Source: an uncultured Bacilli bacterium (GTDB lineage Bacteria; Bacillota_I; Bacilli_A; RF39; UBA660). From it: a stretch of DNA of 61,349 nucleotides. The stretch is from the NCBI GenBank assembly GCA_934131175.1, contig CAKOZD010000008.1, forward strand, positions 1-61,349. The letters run 5' to 3'. This document shows positions 53,468 to 61,349 of this stretch, in pieces (within the stretch, counting starts at the first letter, position 1; each line of letters opens with the position of its first letter). The position numbers were made by a program, and so were the translations under genes. Under the pieces are notes generated by a model. That model worked only from the letters and a program-made list of their open reading frames with translations. It had not been told where the DNA came from and did not search any database.

Positions 53468-53650
53468 CTATTTCTTTATTTCAAAATATATTTTAGCCTG
53501 CAATTTTTTTCGAAGCAACCTATTTTAAACATATTTTTTTAATATCTTTTTTTTATTTTATTTATTAAATATTTATAATGATTGTAATAATTATTCTATA
53601 CAACTTTCTATATTATACACAAGCGCTATCATATTAAACTTTATTACCCG
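53468..53650 (-). pseudogene. decayed GT2 glycosyltransferase remnant
   Basis: This is the content of the 333-nt gap between the YfhO and acyltransferase genes. Read on minus, in different frames, are KFNMIALVYNIESCIE (compare KFSIIIPVYNVEEYI at the start of the gene at 48991-49908), YYNHYKYLIK (compare YNHYKYLFK) and KIYFEIKK-stop at 53468 (compare KIYFKIKG-stop). The order is conserved but most of the gene is deleted and the frame is broken. It lies behind promoter copy C. Confidence 0.65.
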
Positions 53651-53684
53651 ACACTTCATGATGGGACAAACTACTATTTTTTTA

Positions 53685-53713
53685 ATTGTAGCAAAAACTT
53701 ATATAAAAGTCTA
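53685..53713 (-). promoter_or_regulatory. conserved glycan-locus promoter, copy C
   Basis: TAGACT (53708-53713), 17 nt, TACAAT (53685-53690) on minus, with the same ATA upstream and spacer pattern. It probably drove the decayed GT2 gene and may now serve the YfhO gene ~230 nt below. Confidence 0.55.
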
Positions 53714-53790
53714 TAAACCCAAACAAGTATTATCTTTTTATCCTAAGTAGCATTGATATGTATAATATATTTCAGACCTATTTTCTTTTT

Positions 53791-54939
53791 TTAATTATTC
53801 TTTCTTTTTATGTCTTTATTTCTGTAAAAGTTAAAAGAACACTTCCTTTTCAATTTATATTTGTCATTTAATTTGTTTTTTAATTTTAATTTAAGTTTTA
53901 ATAAATATTCTTTTATTTCATTCCATATAATTGTTAAAATATATGAGCTAATAATTGTAAAAATAAACATTATTAATATTAAAATCATGTCTAAGAAAAA
54001 ATTACTATTATTTGCTAATTTGTCTATTTTTGACTCTATAAATAACAACGTTAAAACATGCCATAAATATACATAGAATATATTTCCTATATTTTTTGAC
54101 ATAAATTTATCTATTGATTCTGGTATTTTAAATTTGTCATAATAGTTCTTAAAAATTAAATATGTAAGTATACTCGGCAAAATTACAAAAGGAGATGTTG
54201 AATTTAAAAACATATCATTAATTATAGAATTTTTGCTAATTAACAATGTTAAAAATGGAATTATAATTAGTGATAATATAGTTCCAATTATCATTTTTTT
54301 ATTTATCTTTACATTATATTTGTGTAGGTAATATCCTATAAATAAATAATTCGTATAAATTATTAAATCTGGTATCATAAAATTTCCTAGTACTCCATGA
54401 TTAAGTATATTTGAAATATCATTTAAGACTTTAAAAAGATTTCCAAATATGATGATTAATAAAATAAGAATAAATAGTTCTTTTTTGCTAAGAGTCTTTA
54501 CCAATTTCTTTAAAAATGGAATAAACATATATATAAGAATAATTGTTGGTAAAAACCATAAATGATATGCAGTTTGACTCGATGTGATTTTTTCTATCAT
54601 GTGATATATTGAAAGAATTTCATTTTGTTTAATAACTAAATATGTATAATAGATTAAAGAAAAGAAAAAGTATGCATATACAAGTCTTAAAACTCTTTTT
54701 TTGATAAATTCTAAATATTTATTGTTCTTTTCTCTTTTGTTAAACATTAATACGCCAGTCAGCATGAAAAAAATTGGTACACCCATTCTAGTAAATCCAT
54801 CAAAGAAAGTCAAAATAAGAAATTTTATTGAACTATACTGTATATATTTATTTCTGAAAAAACTATTCACATGAAGTAGAACTATACTAAATATGGCAAA
54901 AAATCTTAATCCATCTAAATATTTTATTCTTTTAGTCAT
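53791..54939 (-). CDS. membrane acyltransferase (acyltransferase-3/OafA-like)
   Basis: The protein is 382 aa with about ten helices; LRFFAIFSIVLLHVNSFFRN holds the catalytic-type His, then RMGVPIFFMLTGVLM. The end is a Lys/Arg-rich tail, possibly lengthened by drift in the AT-rich 3' end. It resembles the protein at 42855-43973. It lies 40 nt below promoter copy D. Confidence 0.88.
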   Translation of the reverse strand: MTKRIKYLDGLRFFAIFSIVLLHVNSFFRNKYIQYSSIKFLILTFFDGFTRMGVPIFFMLTGVLMFNKREKNNKYLEFIKKRVLRLVYAYFFFSLIYYTYLVIKQNEILSIYHMIEKITSSQTAYHLWFLPTIILIYMFIPFLKKLVKTLSKKELFILILLIIIFGNLFKVLNDISNILNHGVLGNFMIPDLIIYTNYLFIGYYLHKYNVKINKKMIIGTILSLIIIPFLTLLISKNSIINDMFLNSTSPFVILPSILTYLIFKNYYDKFKIPESIDKFMSKNIGNIFYVYLWHVLTLLFIESKIDKLANNSNFFLDMILILIMFIFTIISSYILTIIWNEIKEYLLKLKLKLKNKLNDKYKLKRKCSFNFYRNKDIKRKNN

Positions 54940-54976
54940 AATGTTATCCTTTCATTATTTTATTTATTGCTTTTTT

Positions 54977-55005
54977 ATTTTACCAAAGACTTTTATATAA
55001 GTCTA
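54977..55005 (-). promoter_or_regulatory. conserved glycan-locus promoter, copy D
   Basis: TAGACT (55000-55005), 17 nt, TAAAAT (54977-54982) on minus, preceded by ATTTA and with the shared spacer. It sits right behind the terminator at 55015-55046 and drives the acyltransferase gene. Confidence 0.65.
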
Positions 55006-55014
55006 TAAATATGA

Positions 55015-55046
55015 AGTAAATAAAAAGTACTCATAGGAGTACTAAT
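55015..55046 (-). terminator. terminator after the polymerase-glycosyltransferase gene
   Basis: AGTACTC/GAGTACT stem, 4-nt loop, TTTTTATTT on minus, overlapping the stop. Shared with 50861-50890. Confidence 0.75.
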
Positions 55047-57345
55047 TATTAAATATCTCTTCAAATATTTTTATTTTGTTTTTTTGAATTTTATCTATAT
55101 TGATACTTTTCTTTTTACTATTATCTTTTAATATTTCTTTTACTGCTTTAACCATTTTATTTTCTTCTTTAGGTATAATATATGCAATATCTTTCATATC
55201 AATAGACTCATCACTTGTTTCTATTGTAGTAATTATATTTTTATTAAGAGTAATTGCTTCTAAATAAGTAACTGGAAATCCTTCGTAATCTGACGTTAAT
55301 ATTACATAATCTGCTTCACTCATATATGGATATGGATTTTCCTTACTTCCAACAAATGTAACTCTATCCTCTACTTTACATGTTTTAGTAAATTTTTCAT
55401 ACATTTTTTTATCTGGGCCATCTCCAACAATTAACAATTCTATATTACTAATTTCTTTAACAAGATTAATAGCTCTTTTTAATTTCTTAGAAGAGTCATC
55501 TAATCTTCCTACAAAAACAAATAATTTTTTATTTTTATTCTTCTTAAAATCAATTTTTTCATGACTCTTAGAAATAATATCTTTTGTATCTATAAAATTA
55601 TTTATAACTAAACATTTATCTTTTAAAGCACTATATTCTTCTAAAAATGAGTCTCTTGATTCATTTGATACAAATATTATTTTTTTAAATTCATTGACAT
55701 TTCTTGTATCAAAAAACTTTCTAAAATCATCTTTATTTTTATAAACATATTTATAATCACTATGTATATATAATGAATTATTAGAAGAAGCAATTAACGC
55801 TAATTTATTACAACTATAACTATATGTTGCATAACAACAACTAAAATCATAATTATCATACTCTAATATTTTAAATATAAGTTTTCTTGTTGCATTTACT
55901 ACTTTTCTTATAATTACATTTTTATTATTACTTACTTTTACTTCTTTTATTGCAACATTCTTATTAACTTTTTTTAGTAAAACTCCTTTTTTATCTTCTA
56001 ACACTAGAGTTACATTATATTTATTATAATCAATATTATCAAGTAAATTCACCTGAGCTTTTTCAATACCACCTAATTCTAAATTTACACTTGAAAATAA
56101 TAGATTTCTCTTACTCTTTTTACTTAATAATAATATTAATATAATTACAATTAAACTTACTGATGGTGAATTTAAAATATGTCCTGTAAAGAATGCTAAG
56201 AAAAGTATTAATATAAGTGAAGTTTGTAGCATCCATCTCTCATATGAATTTTCTTTTTGTTTACTAAGTATTTTAAATAAAATATATATTGTAATTATTA
56301 AAAATATTAAAAATCCAACTAGTCCATGACTATAAAATATATCAAAATAATCCATTTCTATCATTTTAGTAGTTTTATTATTATTGATATAACCTATACC
56401 AAATAGTTTCTGATATGTATTAGCACGTTCATATATCATTGCCTTATTATGTAAAAATTTAAGTCTTGAACTAAAGATAAAATGATCAATTGTTTTTTCA
56501 CTTTTAAATACATCAACAATACTATTTAATTTTAAATAATGTAAGTGTGTTTCAATATTTTTATAAAAATTAGTCTTTGGAAGTATTAAAATCATACCAA
56601 ATATTCCAATAAGAACAACACAAACTGATGCTACAATATTTTTATACTTCTTTTCTTTAAATGACTTTATTGAAAAATAAATTAGAGATATTCCAATAGT
56701 AATCATTAAAGAAAGTAAAGGTGTCTTTGTACCCATCATTAATATTACTACTAAATACATTATTATAAGTATTAACTTAGGTATCAATTTATTTGATTTA
56801 TAAAGTACTATAAACATTATTGGAGTAAGAATAGATATTATTCCACTAATTTCATTTGCAGAATTAAAAAAACCTAGTGTTCCTGCTTTTGTTATTTCAT
56901 ATGTATTATATCCTACTCCTAATATAGTTGGTACAAATATAAAAATTAAGTATAAAAAGAATACTGTGAATAATGTCATTTTACTAATACGTATTTCATC
57001 TTTAATAGCAAATAAAGATATAAATAATATTGGAAAGTAAAATACTTTTACTAGTTCTTGTATTTCTTTTGTAATACTTGAATCTTTATAAATAATATTT
57101 CCAATTAAATAAAAAATCATATAAATTCCTATTATTAAATATGGTATTAAAATATTTTTCTTTTTAAATGTAAATAAAGTTATTATACAAATAGTAATTA
57201 AAAATATAACTCTTACAATAATACCAATAGTAAAATTAATATTAAATGTATGTAGGCAAATACCTGTTAACATATCTAATATTGGTCCTAAAAGTATAAA
57301 TATACTTATAATTACATTAATATTTTTTTTAATAAAATTATTCAT
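55042..57345 (-). CDS. fused O-antigen ligase/polymerase-like and GT4 glycosyltransferase
   Basis: The protein is 767 aa. Residues 1-400 form about twelve helices with an outer loop rich in His (FKSEKTIDHFIFSSRLKFL), resembling Wzy polymerases or O-antigen ligases. Residues ~408-760 are a GT4 enzyme (VNLELGGIEKAQVNLL, LFVFVGRLDDSSKKL, and SDYEGFPVTYLEAITLN at the donor site). Fusing a sugar-adding enzyme to a polymerase or ligase is unusual. Divergent from the PASTA gene. It probably acts at a late step, extending or transferring the glycan. Confidence 0.85.
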   Translation of the reverse strand: MNNFIKKNINVIISIFILLGPILDMLTGICLHTFNINFTIGIIVRVIFLITICIITLFTFKKKNILIPYLIIGIYMIFYLIGNIIYKDSSITKEIQELVKVFYFPILFISLFAIKDEIRISKMTLFTVFFLYLIFIFVPTILGVGYNTYEITKAGTLGFFNSANEISGIISILTPIMFIVLYKSNKLIPKLILIIMYLVVILMMGTKTPLLSLMITIGISLIYFSIKSFKEKKYKNIVASVCVVLIGIFGMILILPKTNFYKNIETHLHYLKLNSIVDVFKSEKTIDHFIFSSRLKFLHNKAMIYERANTYQKLFGIGYINNNKTTKMIEMDYFDIFYSHGLVGFLIFLIITIYILFKILSKQKENSYERWMLQTSLILILFLAFFTGHILNSPSVSLIVIILILLLSKKSKRNLLFSSVNLELGGIEKAQVNLLDNIDYNKYNVTLVLEDKKGVLLKKVNKNVAIKEVKVSNNKNVIIRKVVNATRKLIFKILEYDNYDFSCCYATYSYSCNKLALIASSNNSLYIHSDYKYVYKNKDDFRKFFDTRNVNEFKKIIFVSNESRDSFLEEYSALKDKCLVINNFIDTKDIISKSHEKIDFKKNKNKKLFVFVGRLDDSSKKLKRAINLVKEISNIELLIVGDGPDKKMYEKFTKTCKVEDRVTFVGSKENPYPYMSEADYVILTSDYEGFPVTYLEAITLNKNIITTIETSDESIDMKDIAYIIPKEENKMVKAVKEILKDNSKKKSINIDKIQKNKIKIFEEIFNN

Positions 57346-57493
57346 AATATCATTCCTTCTTATTTATTATATCAAATTATATCTAGAAAGTATTTTATTT
57401 AATTTATATATACATTACTTTACGTTTTTTACTTAGTAGTTATTTATAATTTTACACTTTTATTATATAATGAAAGAAGATAGGAGTGAGCAT

Positions 57494-59665
57494 ATGAGTA
57501 AGAAGAAAAATAAGAAAAATAATAAGCCTAAAAGTAAAAATACTTACTCTACTCAAATTAACAATACTAATAAGAATAAAGATATTATAAATGAAAAAGA
57601 TAATAGTGAAAATGTAATTATTGAAAAAGAAAATACTACTAAAGATGATTATAAGAATCTTGATTACTCTAGTGTTAGTGTTACTAAGGATGAAAAAACT
57701 CATGATAAACAAGAAGAAAATGAGATGGATAACTTCTTAAGTAAGACTGGTTCTTTTAAAACATCTAGTATTGATACTGATGAAATTAGTAATTTAATTG
57801 ATGAGGATATGGGTAAAAAAGTTATGAAGAAAAAAGTAAAAAAACATGTTATAACACATTTATTTTTAGTATTTGTTTTACTAATTGGAATTGTATATTT
57901 TGTATGTACTTTAGTAAATACTAGTAACTCTGTATTATCAATATTTACAAGTCTTTTAATTACTCTATTTACTATTTCATTTACTATTATTGGTATTAGT
58001 TATAAGAGAAATAATAAAAACTTAGTATTTATTGGTGGAGTTTTACTAGCAATATACTTAAGTTTTGGTATTTATAGTAATTTAGGTTCTGTTGATATTT
58101 CAACATCAAATAAACTTGATTTTACAGGTAAAAGTTTAACTGAAGTTATGAAATGGGCAGATAAAAATAATGTGGTAGTCAATCAAGATTATGAATATAG
58201 TGACATGGTTCCTGAATATACAATAATTAGTCAAAATATAAATAAGTCATCTAAAGGTACTAGTGAAATTACAGTTTCTGTAAGTGAAGGTCCAAACCCT
58301 TCTAAAGAAATTGTTGTTCCTAGTATGCTTACTTGGGATGCTGAACGTGTAATTAATTTTATTAATGATAATTATTTAAGTAATGTTTCTGTTGAATTTG
58401 TCTCATCTGATCAAGATGTTGATACTGTTATTGAACAAAGTACTAGTGGTAATTTAAGTAGAGATGAAGAAATAAAATTAACATTCTCTTATGGTGAAGA
58501 ACTTGGATATGATGAAGTTAAGTTAATTGATTTTACTAATAAATCTAAGTTTGAAATAGAGTTTTATATGAAGCAACATCAATTAAAATATAAATTTAAT
58601 GATGAGTTCTCAAGTAAAGTTAAAAAAGGTTACGGTACTAAACAAAGTATTGCAGCTGGAGATAAAGTTAAAGTAAATGATGAAGAAATAGTTGTAACAT
58701 TAAGTAAAGGTCCTAAAATAAAAGTTCCAAATCTTACAAAGATGGATGTTACTAAGCTTACTGAATGGGCAATTAAAAATAAGTTAAAATTAAAATTTAC
58801 TGATAAATATGATGATAGTGTAAAACGTGGCGATATAATAAAGACAGATAAAAATGAAGGTGACATATTAAAGCAAGGTGATACTGTTGAGGTTACATTA
58901 TCTCGTGGTAGTTTAAAAATGCCTAAGTTTGATAATTTTGATGATTTTAGACAATGGGCTGATAAATATGGAATAAAATATGAAGAAGAACATGAATTTA
59001 GTGATAGTATTGATGAAGGTAAAATTATAAGTTTTTCATATAAAGCTGGAGAAACTATAAAGAATAACGATTCAATTATTGTTAAGATTAGTGATGGTAA
59101 AAAAGTTACTGTTCCTAATTTAAATGGTTTAACAAAGAAAGAAGCTATTAAAAAATTAGAAGATGCTCATTTAAATTATAATTTTATCTATAAGAATAGT
59201 TCAAAAGATAAAGATATAGTCATTGGACAAAGTGTTAGTTCAGGTTCTAGTGTATCTAAGAATATGACTATTACAGTTACATTAAGTAATGGTAAGAAAG
59301 AAGAAGAAAAAAGCAATTCTAATAAGACTAATTCAAATAATAACTCAAATAGTAATAAAAATAATAATAGTAACAATAACAATAATAATTCTAATAATAA
59401 CAACAATACACCTACTCCTAGTCCATCTCCTTCAAACAAACCAGATAACTGCTCTAATGTAGTTGCCTATTTACAAGCAGGAGATACATACGATAGAACT
59501 GTTTCAATGACTAATAAAGCAAATCCTAAATTGAAATTTACTTATACTAGAGTAGATAAATGTTCAAATGGTAATGCTAAAGCTGGTTCTATTTGTAACG
59601 CAAGTAGTTATGATGAAAAGAGTTTAAGTACTTGTAATACTTATAATTTACAAGTAGTTGGATAA
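57494..59665 (+). CDS. PASTA-repeat membrane protein without a kinase
   Basis: The protein is 723 aa from the ATG at 57494 with AGGAGTGAG upstream; an earlier in-frame ATG at 57470 overlaps this site. Residues 1-115 are a Lys/Asn/Glu-rich cytoplasmic tail with no kinase motifs. Three helices (~120-200) lead to six or seven PASTA-like repeats (~205-600), each ending in a small GP-type turn, as VTLSKGPKIKVPNLT. An Asn/Ser linker and a four-Cys C-terminal domain follow. PASTA repeats in PknB and PBP2x bind muropeptides. Here the sensor lacks a kinase, so it may act as a scaffold or signal through a partner. Confidence 0.88.
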   Translation: MSKKKNKKNNKPKSKNTYSTQINNTNKNKDIINEKDNSENVIIEKENTTKDDYKNLDYSSVSVTKDEKTHDKQEENEMDNFLSKTGSFKTSSIDTDEISNLIDEDMGKKVMKKKVKKHVITHLFLVFVLLIGIVYFVCTLVNTSNSVLSIFTSLLITLFTISFTIIGISYKRNNKNLVFIGGVLLAIYLSFGIYSNLGSVDISTSNKLDFTGKSLTEVMKWADKNNVVVNQDYEYSDMVPEYTIISQNINKSSKGTSEITVSVSEGPNPSKEIVVPSMLTWDAERVINFINDNYLSNVSVEFVSSDQDVDTVIEQSTSGNLSRDEEIKLTFSYGEELGYDEVKLIDFTNKSKFEIEFYMKQHQLKYKFNDEFSSKVKKGYGTKQSIAAGDKVKVNDEEIVVTLSKGPKIKVPNLTKMDVTKLTEWAIKNKLKLKFTDKYDDSVKRGDIIKTDKNEGDILKQGDTVEVTLSRGSLKMPKFDNFDDFRQWADKYGIKYEEEHEFSDSIDEGKIISFSYKAGETIKNNDSIIVKISDGKKVTVPNLNGLTKKEAIKKLEDAHLNYNFIYKNSSKDKDIVIGQSVSSGSSVSKNMTITVTLSNGKKEEEKSNSNKTNSNNNSNSNKNNNSNNNNNNSNNNNNTPTPSPSPSNKPDNCSNVVAYLQAGDTYDRTVSMTNKANPKLKFTYTRVDKCSNGNAKAGSICNASSYDEKSLSTCNTYNLQVVG

Positions 59666-59698
59666 AAAAAGACTTCACAACAATTGTGAAGTTTTTTA
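59664..59698. terminator. bidirectional terminator
   Basis: ACTTCACAA/TTGTGAAGT stem, 3-nt loop, A and T tracts; between the PASTA and DUF308 genes. Confidence 0.85.
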
Positions 59699-59702
59699 TT
59701 TA

Positions 59703-60260
59703 TTAGTTTTCTAAATATTTTCTAATTTTTCTTATATTCATTTTTAAAGTAAATATATCAATCATATTACATATTGCATGTACAATTAACATAATACCTA
59801 TAAATATAGTTAGAGAAATTGATGCTTCAAATGGATTTATTATAATTACAAGTCCGGCTAGTAAATCAATTATTCCAATTATAAGCATTAATATCCAAGG
59901 AATATCTTCATCTTTTAAATCAATTGATAGTCTTATATTAGTGATACTACTTGCTAATATATATACACCTAATATTATTGTTAATAACGACGTTAAATGA
60001 GTTGGTTTTAATATTATTACTATTCCTAATATTATTGAAATTAGTCCTCCAAACAAACTATCTATTGGATAAAAAATATCTCTAGTTTGAAAATTAAATA
60101 TACATAAAATAATTCCATGTACTATCATATAGACTGCTATAATAATACCTATTGTTTTTATTGAAATATCTGGATAAATGATAAAAAGTAAACCTAAAAT
60201 TATAGATATTATTGAAACTAAAATTATTGAATTAGTAAATTTATTAATTATTTCTTTCAT
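59703..60260 (-). CDS. DUF308/HdeD-like membrane protein
   Basis: The protein is 185 aa with six helices arranged as three repeated pairs, each with a Gly-rich turn (ISIILGLLFIIYP, ISIILGIVIILKPT, IDLLAGLVIIINP). This is the HdeD/DUF308 layout, linked to acid stress in E. coli but of unknown role here. A GG-containing site precedes the ATG. It stands alone. Confidence 0.88.
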   Translation of the reverse strand: MKEIINKFTNSIILVSIISIILGLLFIIYPDISIKTIGIIIAVYMIVHGIILCIFNFQTRDIFYPIDSLFGGLISIILGIVIILKPTHLTSLLTIILGVYILASSITNIRLSIDLKDEDIPWILMLIIGIIDLLAGLVIIINPFEASISLTIFIGIMLIVHAICNMIDIFTLKMNIRKIRKYLEN

Positions 60261-60351
60261 CTTTTCACCTCAATACTCATTATATATATTTTTGGTATTA
60301 AGTTAAATATTTATACATATTTTTGATGGTTATCCAACAAAAAACATTTTT

Positions 60352-60390
60352 ATATATTAAAAGAAGAGTTTTCTCTACTTTACTCTTCTT
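60352..60390 (-). terminator. terminator after the membrane-anchored hypothetical gene
   Basis: GAAGAGT/ACTCTTC stem on minus with a ~12-nt loop and T-rich end. Confidence 0.65.
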
Positions 60391-61193
60391 TATTGTACTG
60401 GTTCACTTGATACAAAATAATAATTATCATTATCATATTTTTTCATTGTTAATTTGTAAGTTCCAGCCTTTTTAATGTTTTCATATGATGAATCTGGTTC
60501 AGCAGATGACTTTTCGCTATCATAAACTGAAAATTCCAGTTTTACTTCTTTTGTTTTTTCTGAATCACTATAATATTTTGTAAAACCATCAGAATTTGTT
60601 GCTTGATTGTCTGGGAATAATGCTTTTACATAAATTGTTAAAGTATCATCATTCATTTCAGCTTTAGAAATATAAGTTTTAGCAAATGAATTAGGTCCAT
60701 GTGTACAACCACATGCTGTTTCTCTATACTCATATTTTTTAGTTGAAGAATTATAAATATGTGATGTACACATTTCTTTTGCATCAAAACTTGTTGGATC
60801 ATACTTATAGTCTTTTCCAAATAATTTTTCAATTTCCTTATTCCAGTCACTTTCACTAATTGCATCTTTATTAGAGTATGTACTTATCGCAACCATATCA
60901 TATGCAAGCTTATTTGGAATGTCATTATTATTAATCTTTTTTGATTTCATATAGTATTTCGAACTATCTTGACATTCATATGCTTTCATATACTTACTAA
61001 AATTATTTTGAACAATATCACTATAAACATCTAAATTAGTAATTTTTTCATTTTTTTCCTTATCAACTTTTTTTGCCTCATTTGTAACCTTTGTTTGAGT
61101 TACAGGATTAGAACTCATATAATAATATGTTCCTCCTATACCTACTGCAAGTGATGCAATACTTGCAACTGCTACTGCAATTCCTTTTTTCAT
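60390..61193 (-). CDS. membrane-anchored hypothetical protein
   Basis: The protein is 267 aa. An N-terminal helix (3-25, GIAVAVASIASLAVGIGG) without a lipobox Cys suggests a signal anchor. The rest is an outer domain with five cysteines, including KEMCTSHIY and TACGCTHG, and a C-terminal TIYVKALFPD...VKLEFSVYDSEK beta region. The CGC pair might bind metal or form disulfides. A GG-rich site precedes the ATG. I do not recognise the family. Confidence 0.7.
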   Translation of the reverse strand: MKKGIAVAVASIASLAVGIGGTYYYMSSNPVTQTKVTNEAKKVDKEKNEKITNLDVYSDIVQNNFSKYMKAYECQDSSKYYMKSKKINNNDIPNKLAYDMVAISTYSNKDAISESDWNKEIEKLFGKDYKYDPTSFDAKEMCTSHIYNSSTKKYEYRETACGCTHGPNSFAKTYISKAEMNDDTLTIYVKALFPDNQATNSDGFTKYYSDSEKTKEVKLEFSVYDSEKSSAEPDSSYENIKKAGTYKLTMKKYDNDNYYFVSSEPVQ

Positions 61194-61257
61194 AATATTA
61201 CCTTCTCAATTGAGACTCCTTTCTATTATGAATATAACACAAATTTAAATTTTTACA

Positions 61258-61285
61258 ACAGAAAAGAAGAGTTTTTTACTCTTCT
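61258..61285 (-). terminator. terminator of the partial gene at the right edge
   Basis: GAAGAGT/ACTCTTC stem with poly-T on minus, overlapping the last codons. Confidence 0.7.
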
Positions 61286-61349
61286 TCTAATGCAGTTATT
61301 TCTTCTTCTGTTAGATTAGTAAGCTCAGATATTAAAGATTTATCCATTT
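61276..61349 (-). CDS. C-terminal tail of a gene cut by the right edge
   Basis: The frame is open from the window end to a TAA at 61276-61278: a tail ending LISELTNLTEEEITALEEE. It resembles the short helix pair (ISELTGLSxEEI) at the end of Rpn-family proteins such as the broken one at 32536-33360, but 23 residues are too few to be sure. An ATG at 61347 is in frame, so the start could only be there or further right. Confidence 0.5.
   Translation of the reverse strand, partial: MDKSLISELTNLTEEEITALEEE

Noticed and set aside
59340..59415. Simple repeat or array in AAT/AAC-rich DNA
   Set aside because: It encodes the Asn/Ser linker of the PASTA protein, with irregular codons and no fixed unit.

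Overview
The window is very AT-rich DNA (by eye about one quarter G+C) with strong AGGAGG-type ribosome binding sites, TTGACA/TATAAT-like promoters and hairpin+U terminators. TGG encodes Trp, and TGA is used as a stop (for example the ArsR-family gene). Gene content (FemABX-type wall enzyme, GH25 lysozyme with cell-wall-binding repeats, PASTA protein, SipW-type signal peptidase) points to a walled, low-G+C member of Bacillota. An uncultured gut lineage near the RF39/Mollicutes-affiliated Bacilli is my guess from style, not shown by a marker gene.

Layout. (1) 1-4232, plus strand: a 5'-truncated VWA protein with a repetitive acidic linker, a HEIRH metallopeptidase-like protein, a LysR regulator and a compact RlmN/Cfr-type radical SAM enzyme. 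(2) 4268-9290, minus strand: a surface-fibre locus with a TasA-like subunit, an internal terminator, a SipW-type signal peptidase carrying an extra polytopic membrane domain, a DUF5305-like membrane protein and a large SipW-type surface protein. (3) 9377-14749: hypothetical and membrane proteins (DUF3592-like, YcxB-like), an M3-like metallopeptidase, a gene remnant and a Nudix hydrolase. (4) 14812-20822: an accessory island lying against the 3' end of tRNA-Gly(UCC). It holds a zinc-finger/transglutaminase-like protein, a deleted IS, a coiled-coil membrane protein, a GATase-like/PD-(D/E)XK nuclease, a collapsed HaeIII-like restriction-modification locus with its XRE regulator, a small ORF and structured intergenic DNA. 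A second tRNA-3'-end-like sequence with its own terminator marks the far edge. (5) 20997-23169: a zinc-type P-ATPase and SmtB-like repressor with a perfect palindromic operator. (6) 23205-32375: a giant pilin-like surface protein, a YfhO membrane protein, a TSCPD protein, a FemABX ligase, membrane proteins and a diacylglycerol kinase-like lipid kinase. (7) 32536-33360: an Rpn-family gene broken by one stop codon. (8) 33401-57345, minus strand: a large cell-surface glycan locus with lysozyme, glycosyltransferases (two fused to other domains), a pyruvyltransferase/FrhB fusion, an orphan FtsK-like ATPase, a Wzm/Wzt-type ABC exporter, acyltransferases, GtrB/GtrII-like and YfhO/DUF6056 membrane proteins, a GDSL esterase and a polymerase/ligase-glycosyltransferase fusion. 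(9) 57494-61349: a kinase-less PASTA protein, a DUF308 membrane protein, a membrane-anchored hypothetical protein and the tail of another gene.

How it fits together. Much of the window builds or decorates the cell envelope: exported fibres, pilin-like and lysozyme surface proteins, and an ABC-exported glycan. Several glycan genes share an unusually conserved promoter block, and a decayed glycosyltransferase copy lies behind one of these blocks, so the locus seems to have grown by duplication of promoter-plus-gene modules. The most system-like accessory content is the tRNA-Gly island (possible defence genes) and the SipW-type fibre locus.
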